Shown here piece after piece: positions 7,378 to 13,203 of a stretch of 13,263 nucleotides of DNA. Origin of the DNA: Rhodospirillales bacterium (GTDB lineage Bacteria > Pseudomonadota > Alphaproteobacteria > Acetobacterales > Acetobacteraceae); assembly GCA_028866335.1 (NCBI GenBank), contig JAGWIL010000027.1:1-13263 (forward strand). Direction: 5' to 3'. A program made the translations under genes and the position numbers. The notes beneath the pieces were generated by a model that saw nothing but the letters and a program-made list of their open reading frames with translations, ran no database searches and was not told where the DNA came from. Every line of letters starts with the position of its first letter. The first letter of the stretch is position 1.

Positions 7378-8640
7378 CTACCCCTTCTGCAAGCCTAACA
7401 TCTTGAACATGCCATTAACGGAGCCGCTTGCGCGAACCATCGCCGCTCCGTCTTCGTCCCTACCGGCCACGAAACCTATCTCTCTGGACAAATCCCATAT
7501 CGCCTGCCGTACCGGGCCTTTGGCCGCAACCGCTGGCTCCCCAAAGCTAGCGCTTTCGTTCAGCTGCTTTGGAATGTCCGGAATTGAAACGTCGATTTTA
7601 ACTTTCAGCGCTTCCTCAATCTGCTTGCGAGTTAAACCACCCGGGCGGCCTTGACGGTTTAACACCACTGTGGGGCTTTGCGGCTGCCAGGGGCCATTAG
7701 GCAGATTAAGCAGGCGTAGCGTGTCTCGCACGGAGGCAAGCGACGGGTCCATAACAATCACACGATGATGCGCGAACTCGATAAGCTCTCGGTTACACGC
7801 CATCGGCAAAAACGGCACGTCCATAACGATAAAATTGTAGCGCACGCGCAGCGCCTCGATCAGCCTCCGGGCAGCGCCGGGAGCATAATTCATCGGCTCG
7901 GTAAGTTTTTCTTCCGAAGCAAGCGCGTGCAGACGCTCCGCCACTGGCTGGGCTGCGCGTTCGATGAACAGCGGATCTATCCGGTCCGGTGTTTCTAAGG
8001 CCATGCGCAGGCCGGGCCCGGATTTGCCCCCAAGCAGCAAGGCGCCCGAGCCCATATGAATATCTGACTCTACGAATACCGTGTGCCGTTTTGCCGTTAC
8101 ACCAAGCAGCCAGGCGAGATTTCCCGCTACCGTTGTTGCCCCGACACCACCACGCGCGCCCATGATTACGACCACGCGCCCGCCCCGCGCCGCATCCTGG
8201 CCCAGCGCTTTACGGGTGATAAGCGGCGAGAAATGCCTTGCCACCGCTTCGCGGGTTATGGGTTTGAAGAGATATTCCATAACGCCCATGCCACGGGTTA
8301 TGTGGCGATAGAAATCGACCTCCGCGCTGTCCCCAACCACCAGCACCCGCACGCCGGGCTCGACCACATCAGATAGTTCGCCTAGCGCCTGCAAGGGCTG
8401 CTCTTCTCCGGCGATGTCGACGATCAAAACTTCAGGCGTCGGCAACTTTGCCATTGCGGCAATAGCGGTACGCACGGTTCCACGCCGGATATCCATGCCG
8501 CCGGTGGACGCCTCGCTAAGGCTATCTCGTAACACCTGCTCACTGGCAGGGTCGCCTACGAAGGCGAGAACCGTCAGCCGGTCTGGCCGGCCAGTAATGC
8601 CACTTTCGGAGGCACCGCCAAACGCGCCCTGGCTGTTCAT
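7378..8640 (-). CDS. cpaE: Tad pilus localisation protein CpaE/TadZ
   Basis: 420 aa. Residues about 22-140 form a degenerate response-regulator receiver-like domain (LTVLAFVGD, then VLIVDIAG with Asp75, and YLFKPIT with Lys126). Residues about 155-400 form a ParA/MinD-type ATPase domain with the loop GARGGVGATT at 161-170. The lysine before the GG and the lysine before the final TT of standard MinD Walker A loops are replaced (R and A); this is common in CpaE/TadZ proteins and suggests weak or no ATP hydrolysis. TadZ is known to place Tad machines at specific sites, often a cell pole. A good ribosome site, AGGAAAGGA, precedes the ATG. It is followed 5 nt later by cpaF. Confidence 0.93.
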   Translation of the reverse strand: MNSQGAFGGASESGITGRPDRLTVLAFVGDPASEQVLRDSLSEASTGGMDIRRGTVRTAIAAMAKLPTPEVLIVDIAGEEQPLQALGELSDVVEPGVRVLVVGDSAEVDFYRHITRGMGVMEYLFKPITREAVARHFSPLITRKALGQDAARGGRVVVIMGARGGVGATTVAGNLAWLLGVTAKRHTVFVESDIHMGSGALLLGGKSGPGLRMALETPDRIDPLFIERAAQPVAERLHALASEEKLTEPMNYAPGAARRLIEALRVRYNFIVMDVPFLPMACNRELIEFAHHRVIVMDPSLASVRDTLRLLNLPNGPWQPQSPTVVLNRQGRPGGLTRKQIEEALKVKIDVSIPDIPKQLNESASFGEPAVAAKGPVRQAIWDLSREIGFVAGRDEDGAAMVRASGSVNGMFKMLGLQKG

Positions 8641-8677
8641 GTCGCGTCCTTTCCTGTTTTGTACTTGTAAGGCTCCA

Positions 8678-8965
8678 TTAGTTGCCGCTGTTTATTGAGC
8701 TGGCCACCGTGGTGGGCGTTATCGTTGTTTGAATGCCTGTTGCTGTACCGCCAGTGGTTGCTTTTTCCACGCCTCCGACCGCGACTACACCGTTTACGCC
8801 AGGTTCGGACTGCCCGCTGATCAGGTCTGATTTTTGTGCGACCTGCTGCGCGATTGTCTCGTTCGCAGCACCGGTCTCAGCCCAATTACCCGGACGGTCG
8901 AACGGGTTAAAGGCGCCCTGGCAGCCCGCCAGGCAGAGCATAAGCAGGGGAACGGCGAGCCGCAT
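8678..8965 (-). CDS. Small Tad-locus lipoprotein in the cpaD position
   Basis: 95 aa from the ATG at 8965, which has AAGGTGA (8977-8971) 5 nt upstream. An alternative start at 8983 (101 aa) overlaps the cpaC stop as ATGA but has a poorer ribosome site. The N-terminus MRLAVPLLMLCLAGC is a lipoprotein signal with lipobox LAGC. The mature part contains a motif FNPFDRPGNWAETGAANETI and a Gly/Thr/Ser-rich C-terminal half with no recognisable fold. It sits exactly where cpaD lies in Caulobacter-type loci (between cpaC and cpaE) but is less than half the usual CpaD length. From memory, the DPFxRPGxWxxTGAN style of motif recurs in small lipoproteins of related Tad loci. I infer a role as a secretin-associated or pilotin lipoprotein; homology to CpaD itself is not shown. 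Confidence 0.8.
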   Translation of the reverse strand: MRLAVPLLMLCLAGCQGAFNPFDRPGNWAETGAANETIAQQVAQKSDLISGQSEPGVNGVVAVGGVEKATTGGTATGIQTTITPTTVASSINSGN

Positions 8966-8979
8966 GATATTCACCTTCA

Positions 8980-10389
8980 TCATTGCACCATGAACCCCGC
9001 ATCGCCTGGAATGCTAGCTTTTGGCGCATCTGTTCCGTTCTCCCGCAGAAGCAAGATGCGCTGCAAATCGTTTGGTGGCGACCAGCCATCGTCAGGTGAG
9101 GCAATTGAATTCGGATTATCTACCGGGTTTACGATGTAAGGCGTGACCGTGATTACCAATTCCTGCTGTTCACGTTGAAAGGCGTTACCACGGAACAAAG
9201 CGCCGAGAAGCGGAACCTCCGACAGACCAGGCAATCCATTATTCACCTGGTTTGTCGTGTCTTCCAACAAGCCGGCAATGGCCATACCCTGTCCGGAGCC
9301 AAGAATAACCGTTGAGGAAGCCGCCGTGACGTTGAGCGACGGCACCGCCAGAACTTCAGAAGAGCCAGAAGCGGAGACGATGGCCGAATTTGCGCTGCTG
9401 AGCGAGCTGATCTGCGGGGAAACCTGCAGCGCAATCCGCCCATCGGAGAAGACTGTGGGTATAAAGGAAAGCAGGACACCGTAGTTTTTAAAGGTGACGG
9501 TTATCACACCGTTGTTGCTGGAAACCGGTATCGGAAACTGGCCGCCAACCTGAAAATTTGCCTGCGTTCCGGAAAGGGTCGTCAGCGTCGGCTCAGCCAG
9601 AATATGTGCAAGGTTGTCTGTGGCCAGGGCATCTATGATACCTTCAAAATTGCCGCCCGGAAACCGCACGCCGAATTCACCCGGAGTCGTTGTCGACAAA
9701 GAGGAGGGCGCGGACGCGGTTTGCCCAAAAAGAGTGAATTTACCTATCGCGATACCGCTTGACGTTACCGCCCCCCAATTAATGCCCAGCTCGCGCGTAA
9801 CCTGGCGGGACATCTGCGCGATGCGAACCTTTAGTTCTACCTGAATTGGCTCCTGCACCGAAAGATCATTAACAACTTTGCCCGGTGCAATGAGATTGGC
9901 CTGATTGACAATGCGGTCCGCATCCTCGGCACTGTTGACCGACCCGCGGAGAACCATGCCACCGGGCTCCGTCTCGGCCGTTACCCCGCTTCCTGGCGCC
10001 GCGATCTGGGATTGGGTTGCCACGCGGCCGCTGGTGTAATTCGAGGGATTTACCGTCACGGCATATTGCGCGATCCGATTCCCATCGCCGTCAGTAGCGA
10101 CGACATCGGTTTCACCCGGGGTTTTGCCAAACACGAACATCGTGCCCGGGCTGGCGGGGCGGACGGAAGCGATCGAATCGTCCGCCACGAAAAGATTAGC
10201 AACAGGCCTTGGCAGCTTGATCAGCTTGCCCTGCCCTTTTGCGAGTTCGAGGCCACCATAATACGCCGGGGGAATAACCTGCGCCTGATCGCTAGATGCC
10301 GAACCGCTACCATCCCCGCTTGGTTGCGCGGCAATGGCGGGGGTAGCCAAAAGCAGGCTCAAGATCAAAACTGTCAGAGAGACCCGCAT
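8980..10389 (-). CDS. cpaC: Tad pilus outer-membrane secretin CpaC/RcpA
   Basis: 469 aa. A Sec signal peptide ends at AIA|AQ (residue 20). Residues about 45-115 form the N-terminal pilus-secretin domain (LELAKGQGKLIKLPRPVANLFVADDSIA). About 118-183 resembles a BON domain (GGMVLRGSVNSAEDADRIV). About 255-425 is the secretin beta-domain, with ILAEPTLTTLSGTQANFQVGG near 263-283, the signature GLPGLSEVPLLGALFRG near 385-401, and ELVITVTPYIV near 410-420. It forms the gated outer-membrane pore through which the Flp fibre passes. Its ATG overlaps the cpaB stop by one base (TGATG), and its TGA overlaps the possible upstream ATG of the small lipoprotein gene. Confidence 0.97.
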   Translation of the reverse strand: MRVSLTVLILSLLLATPAIAAQPSGDGSGSASSDQAQVIPPAYYGGLELAKGQGKLIKLPRPVANLFVADDSIASVRPASPGTMFVFGKTPGETDVVATDGDGNRIAQYAVTVNPSNYTSGRVATQSQIAAPGSGVTAETEPGGMVLRGSVNSAEDADRIVNQANLIAPGKVVNDLSVQEPIQVELKVRIAQMSRQVTRELGINWGAVTSSGIAIGKFTLFGQTASAPSSLSTTTPGEFGVRFPGGNFEGIIDALATDNLAHILAEPTLTTLSGTQANFQVGGQFPIPVSSNNGVITVTFKNYGVLLSFIPTVFSDGRIALQVSPQISSLSSANSAIVSASGSSEVLAVPSLNVTAASSTVILGSGQGMAIAGLLEDTTNQVNNGLPGLSEVPLLGALFRGNAFQREQQELVITVTPYIVNPVDNPNSIASPDDGWSPPNDLQRILLLRENGTDAPKASIPGDAGFMVQ

Positions 10390-11222
10390 CAGAATTTAAA
10401 CTCCCCACTATCCCCGGCTGAGATTACATTGACCGTTGTCACCGGCTGTTGCGTTGGCTCCGCTGCCGAAAGTGCAGGCGACACCTGCCCCGCATAGACG
10501 GGTAATGAGGGCGGGTTAGCACTAACCTTAGAACTCTGAGCCGAATGCACGATAAGCGACAATTTGCCGAGATTAACAGCAACGAGGCAACGCGCTGCCT
10601 GTTCCTGCGTTACTTCCAGGGTAACGGTGGATGCCGGCTGCTGGTTGCTATTGCCATTGCTATTGCTCGAATCCTTAATAAGTTCCGAGCCGGTGGCAAT
10701 CACCCGGACATCGCTCAGCACCACCTCGGCGGCGATGCTCTTAGAATCCGGCGCGCCGACGATCGTCTGGGTCAGCAATATATCAACACGGTCCCCCGGC
10801 CAGATTAAGCCATCGGCACCGGTCACGTTATCCACCGCGACGGTGACAGCGCGCATACCAGGCTCCAATACCGCCGCGAGAAATCCATGGTCGCCAGGAT
10901 GAATAACCCCGTCAGAGGTAATCATCGCGCCTTGGGCCAGGGGGGTTTTCACCATCGCTCCGGTGAGCGAGCTCCGGTTCTGCGGCGTGTCAGTAATCGC
11001 GTCAGTCGGCGCTGTGCTAATCGCTATCGTCGTGCTGGATATGTTGTTCGGCTGGATCAACGACCCTCCCGAAAGCGGCAGTGCCGCCACCAAAACCTGC
11101 TCCGTTACAGGTGCCACGGCAACGGGCGCTTTATGGCCTTGGTTTAGAATGGAATAGCCAAAAATTACTACCGCGACTAACGCGGCGATAAGAACAGCAA
11201 ATATGCCAAGGCGGAAAACCAT
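10389..11222 (-). CDS. cpaB: Tad pilus assembly protein CpaB/RcpC
   Basis: 277 aa, periplasmic protein anchored by one N-terminal membrane segment (about 5-27, LGIFAVLIAALVAVVIFGYSI). Residues about 42-106 form a SAF domain (EQVLVAALPLSGGSLIQPNN through GAMVKTPLAQGAMIT). About 115-228 is the RcpC-type domain with MRAVTVAVDNVTGADGLIWP and PGDRVDILL. An Asn/Ser/Gln-rich insert (SSNSNGNSNQQPAS) interrupts it near 185-198. CpaB works with the CpaC secretin, probably contacting it or peptidoglycan. It begins 7 nt after the cpaA stop, with AGGTCGC just before the ATG. Confidence 0.93.
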   Translation of the reverse strand: MVFRLGIFAVLIAALVAVVIFGYSILNQGHKAPVAVAPVTEQVLVAALPLSGGSLIQPNNISSTTIAISTAPTDAITDTPQNRSSLTGAMVKTPLAQGAMITSDGVIHPGDHGFLAAVLEPGMRAVTVAVDNVTGADGLIWPGDRVDILLTQTIVGAPDSKSIAAEVVLSDVRVIATGSELIKDSSNSNGNSNQQPASTVTLEVTQEQAARCLVAVNLGKLSLIVHSAQSSKVSANPPSLPVYAGQVSPALSAAEPTQQPVTTVNVISAGDSGEFKF

Positions 11223-11229
11223 GAGCGAC

Positions 11230-11736
11230 CTATGATTTCAAAATCTGCGGCAAAAGTACCGCGAAAGTTCCGCCGGCTATGGCGCACGCATAAGGCAGCG
11301 GCGCGCGGCGCTTAATGCGCCAACGCTCTACCCTTACAAATCTTTGGAAATGAGACCCAGCCCTGGATGCCGCAGGTTTGCGTACGGCCAGAGACAGCAG
11401 AAGGTAGAGGATGGCCAGCGCACCACCGAGCAACAGCACATCCACAAGAAAAGCCGACTCGATGCTTATGGTGGGCGGAATGAGCAGAACCGAAGCGGCC
11501 CAGAGTTTTACGTCCCCTCCGCCCATCAGCCCCGCCACCCAAATGGCGGCCAAGAACAGAAACATCACCAGGGCGTACAGGAGTGCCGGAAGAAGGTTAT
11601 GGTCAAGTATTCTAAGCGTTGTGCCAATCAGAACAAGCAAAACCGCAGCGTAATTAGGAACAGTTCGTACAGCCAGGTCGTGGAGCCCCGCAAAAACGAG
11701 CAAGGCAAATGCTGCACATGCTAATAAAATGCTCAT
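11230..11736 (-). CDS. cpaA: Flp prepilin peptidase CpaA/TadV
   Basis: 168 aa, aspartic peptidase of family A24 in the short TadV form lacking the N-methylation domain. The two catalytic aspartates are Asp20 in GLHDLAVRTVPN and Asp75 in GLMGGGDVKLWA. Most of the protein is hydrophobic, with about five or six membrane segments; a basic loop (about 117-141, RKPAASRAG...RIKRR) precedes a final segment. It cleaves Flp prepilins at the cytoplasmic face of the membrane. Start ATG at 11736 is preceded by GAGGCGGGT. It is the first gene of the main Tad transcript; the pilin genes lie upstream on the same strand behind a terminator. Confidence 0.95.
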   Translation of the reverse strand: MSILLACAAFALLVFAGLHDLAVRTVPNYAAVLLVLIGTTLRILDHNLLPALLYALVMFLFLAAIWVAGLMGGGDVKLWAASVLLIPPTISIESAFLVDVLLLGGALAILYLLLSLAVRKPAASRAGSHFQRFVRVERWRIKRRAPLPYACAIAGGTFAVLLPQILKS

Positions 11737-11771
11737 ACCCGCCTCGGCGTGTATGGGTTTAGCCTCATTTT

Positions 11772-11799
11772 AATGGTCCCATGATATTGATCGACCATT
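11772..11799 (-). promoter_or_regulatory. Inverted repeat in the cpaA leader
   Basis: AATGGTC (11772-11778) and GACCATT (11793-11799) form a perfect 7-bp inverted repeat with a 14-nt spacer, 36 nt upstream of the cpaA ATG and downstream of the candidate promoter. It could be an operator or an mRNA leader hairpin. Confidence 0.4.
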
Positions 11800-11849
11800 G
11801 AACGCTTCCCTGCATCCTCACCTTATAATTACCCAGACCTGTCGAATCC

Positions 11850-11877
11850 TTTATAAACTCAATTTGTTTAGACTCAA
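11850..11877 (-). promoter_or_regulatory. Candidate sigma70-type promoter of the tad operon
   Basis: On the minus strand TTGAGT (11877-11872) and TATAAA (11855-11850) are separated by 16 nt. Transcription would start near 11843 and give a leader of roughly 100 nt before cpaA. It lies beyond the flp1 terminator, which makes an internal promoter necessary. An AAATTGA/TCAATTT inverted repeat (11880-11886 and 11906-11912) lies just upstream of the -35. Confidence 0.5.
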
Positions 11878-11907
11878 AGAAATTGACAATAAAAGAAAAT
11901 TTCGTTC

Positions 11908-11929
11908 AATTTTTCAGATTTTTTCAGAA
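11908..11929. repeat. Tandem TTTTTCAGA repeat upstream of the tad promoter
   Basis: AATTTTTCAGA (11908-11918) is followed directly by TTTTTTCAGAA (to 11929). The second unit with its preceding A is identical over 12 bp to 12512-12523 between the pilin genes. It lies about 30-50 bp upstream of the candidate -35, where an activator or UP-like element would be. Confidence 0.4.
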
Positions 11930-11965
11930 CGTGACAATTATACTCCCCACAACCTAAATGCGAAT

Positions 11966-11994
11966 AAAAAAGCCGCCCGGAAACCCGGACGGCT
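11966..11994 (-). terminator. Intrinsic terminator of flp1
   Basis: On the minus strand AGCCGTCCGG (11994-11985) pairs with CCGGGCGGCT (11980-11971) over 10 bp with one G-U, closed by a 4-nt loop and followed by a T-run. It lies 25 nt after the flp1 stop and separates the pilin transcript from the tad operon. Confidence 0.93.
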
Positions 11995-12018
11995 AATATA
12001 AAGCACGAAACTCTAAAA

Positions 12019-12207
12019 TTAGAGTTCGGAAGCCACGCTGTTAAACGTGTTCGAAACGCCACTGCCCAAACCGGTCACGGCGGCGATGATCACCACGGCG
12101 ATCAAAGCGGCAATCAAGGCGTACTCAATTGCGGTAACGGCGCGCTTGTCAGCCTTAAGATGGCCGAATTTCTGAGCCGCCAGCAAGCGAAGAGACGTAA
12201 TAAGCAT
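12019..12207 (-). CDS. flp: Flp/Fap-type pilin, major pilin candidate
   Basis: 62 aa, subunit of the Flp (type IVb) pilus. A short leader rich in basic residues (to about residue 23, KADKRA) is followed by the mature hydrophobic core VTAIEYALIAALIAVVIIAAV. The conserved Glu28 and Tyr29 place peptidase cleavage after Ala23, giving E at +5 and Y at +6; the usual Gly at -1 is Ala here. The mature pilin is about 39 residues and ends FNSVASEL, the same eight residues as the second pilin. AAAGGA lies 8 nt before the ATG. Its own strong terminator fits the high expression needed for a structural subunit. Confidence 0.95.
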   Translation of the reverse strand: MLITSLRLLAAQKFGHLKADKRAVTAIEYALIAALIAVVIIAAVTGLGSGVSNTFNSVASEL

Positions 12208-12571
12208 AGCATGAATCCTTTCAAAGCATTAACCAAACCGTTAGCCTTATGCCACCTAGGCCCCAAGCTCTTAACAAATGCTGAACTCGTTGCCCGTGCC
12301 ATCATTCCAGCGCGGATAGGTATAAAACATTAGAATCAAGGCATTTTGTCAAACATTGTTTTCATTATTACCAAACAATTATCCGTGAATAATGTCTTCT
12401 GTGTCCTTTTTCCTACAATCTTACATAGCGTCAAGCGAGTTACGAATTTAGAAAAACAAGGTTTCGTGGAATAAAATTCTAAAAATGCGGATTAAACAGA
12501 AAGTAATGCCAATTTTTTCAGAATAATTACTTACTTAGTTGTTTAATTAATCAAGCCAGCACCAAGCGCTA
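12208..12571. promoter_or_regulatory. 364-bp AT-rich spacer between the two pilin genes
   Basis: No coding frame is supportable. It must hold the flp1 promoter unless the two pilins are cotranscribed. The best minus-strand match is TTGACA (12352-12347), but the nearest -10-like TTATAC (12325-12320) is 21 nt away, too far for a standard promoter, so I leave it open. It contains ATTTTTTCAGAA at 12512-12523, an exact 12-bp copy of a site upstream of the tad operon promoter. No clear terminator follows flp2: the sequence after its stop has only a weak AGCGCT stem. Confidence 0.4.
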
Positions 12572-12760
12572 CTACAACTCCGATGCGACAGAATTAAACG
12601 ACACAGCCAACTCAGGCCCGATTTTGGAAACGCTGCCAACAATCGCCAGGGCTATAAGCAGCGCGATAAGAGCGTACTCAACGGATGTTACGGCACGCCT
12701 GTCGCGACCCAAAACACGCAAACCGCTCACCGCCATTTGTATTATGCCAGCAGACAGCAT
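12572..12760 (-). CDS. Second Flp/Fap-type pilin
   Basis: 62 aa, paralogue of the neighbouring pilin with the same length and layout: leader ending GRDRRA, cleavage expected after Ala23, core VTSVEYALIALLIALAIVGSV with Glu28 and Tyr29, and the identical C-terminus FNSVASEL. The middle of the mature part differs (SKIGPELAVS against TGLGSGVSNT) and carries a Lys and a Glu. GGGAG lies about 7 nt before the ATG at 12760. It may be an alternative or minor pilin; the lack of a visible terminator of its own suggests lower or linked expression with the first pilin. Confidence 0.93.
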   Translation of the reverse strand: MLSAGIIQMAVSGLRVLGRDRRAVTSVEYALIALLIALAIVGSVSKIGPELAVSFNSVASEL

Positions 12761-12906
12761 GACTACACTCCCAACGTTCTAAATGCCGATCATCTGCAAA
12801 AGGCCAGACAACACCGCCAAAGCTGTATCTGTAACGTATCGGTAAGCTTACAGCATAGACCCCTCACGTAAACGTGTAATGAACCGTCGCTGAGCAGAGC
12901 CTGAAT
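12761..12906. other. Spacer between second pilin and tRNA-Arg, divergent
   Basis: No gene is supportable. It holds two perfect dyads, GTAAGCTTAC (12842-12851) and CACGTAAACGTG (12865-12876), of unknown meaning. The promoter of the second pilin should be here, but I find no convincing -35/-10 pair on the minus strand. Confidence 0.3.
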
Positions 12907-12935
12907 TTGTGCAGCTTCCTTCCGCCATGTTATGG
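12907..12935 (+). promoter_or_regulatory. Candidate promoter of tRNA-Arg
   Basis: TTGTGC (12907-12912), 17-nt spacer, TTATGG (12930-12935), ending 13 nt before the mature tRNA 5' end. Confidence 0.45.
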
Positions 12936-12948
12936 TCCGCCCGCGCCA

Positions 12949-13025
12949 GCCCCCGTTGGCTAATTGGATAAGCTCCGATCCTTCTAAGTTCGTTTATGCA
13001 GGTTCGAGTCCTGCCGGGGGCGCCA
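12949..13025 (+). tRNA. tRNA-Arg (anticodon UCU)
   Basis: A 77-nt cloverleaf including an encoded CCA. The acceptor stem GCCCCCG/CGGGGGC is perfect (12949-12955 with 13015-13021), G73 is the discriminator, and the T arm is GCAGG-TTCGAGT-CCTGC. The D arm is GGCT-AATTGGATA-AGCT with a G-U pair at 10-25. The anticodon arm CGATC-CTTCTAA-GTTCG has TCT at 12983-12985 and one U-U mismatch in the stem (30-40). It reads AGA codons. Its 3' end is the likely attachment site of the element whose integrase starts at 13204. Confidence 0.95.
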
Positions 13026-13102
13026 AACCTTTCAAAAACCCACATCCAGGATATTTTTGAACCGCATAATCAACTGATATAAAATGTTTTTTGTGTTTTT
13101 TT

Positions 13103-13130
13103 GGTTCATAGCGGTTCATATTGGTTCATA
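13103..13130. repeat. Three 10-bp direct repeats, GGTTCATANN
   Basis: GGTTCATA occurs at 13103-13110, 13113-13120 and 13123-13130 with an exact 10-bp period, so all copies face the same side of the helix. An inverted copy, TGAACCGC, lies at 13058-13065 (complement of GCGGTTCA at 13111-13118), and TTGAACC recurs at 13145-13151. The layout between tRNA and integrase fits arm-type integrase or excisionase (AlpA-like) binding sites. Confidence 0.7.
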
Positions 13131-13154
13131 AGTACTCAGGCCGCTTGAACCCAG

Positions 13155-13188
13155 AAGTGATGTCACGTAACGCTTAACATCACTTTTT
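13155..13188 (+). terminator. Stem-loop with T-run between att region and integrase
   Basis: AAGTGATGT (13155-13163) and ACATCACTT (13177-13185) form a perfect 9-bp stem, extendable by two pairs, with a 13-nt loop, followed by TTT. It may end transcription from the tRNA side or act as an operator or attenuator of the integrase gene, whose ATG is 15 nt further on. Confidence 0.5.
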
Positions 13189-13203
13189 AGAAGGTTGTAT
13201 GCG

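Noticed and set aside
12761..12840. A sigma54-like TGGCC...TTGCA element upstream of the second pilin
   Set aside because: Only 6 nt separate the GG and GC elements instead of the required 10.
12848..13045. A 65-codon minus-strand frame containing GAPGRTRTC
   Set aside because: It runs antisense through the tRNA gene; this peptide pattern is a known artefact of translating tRNA 3' ends backwards.
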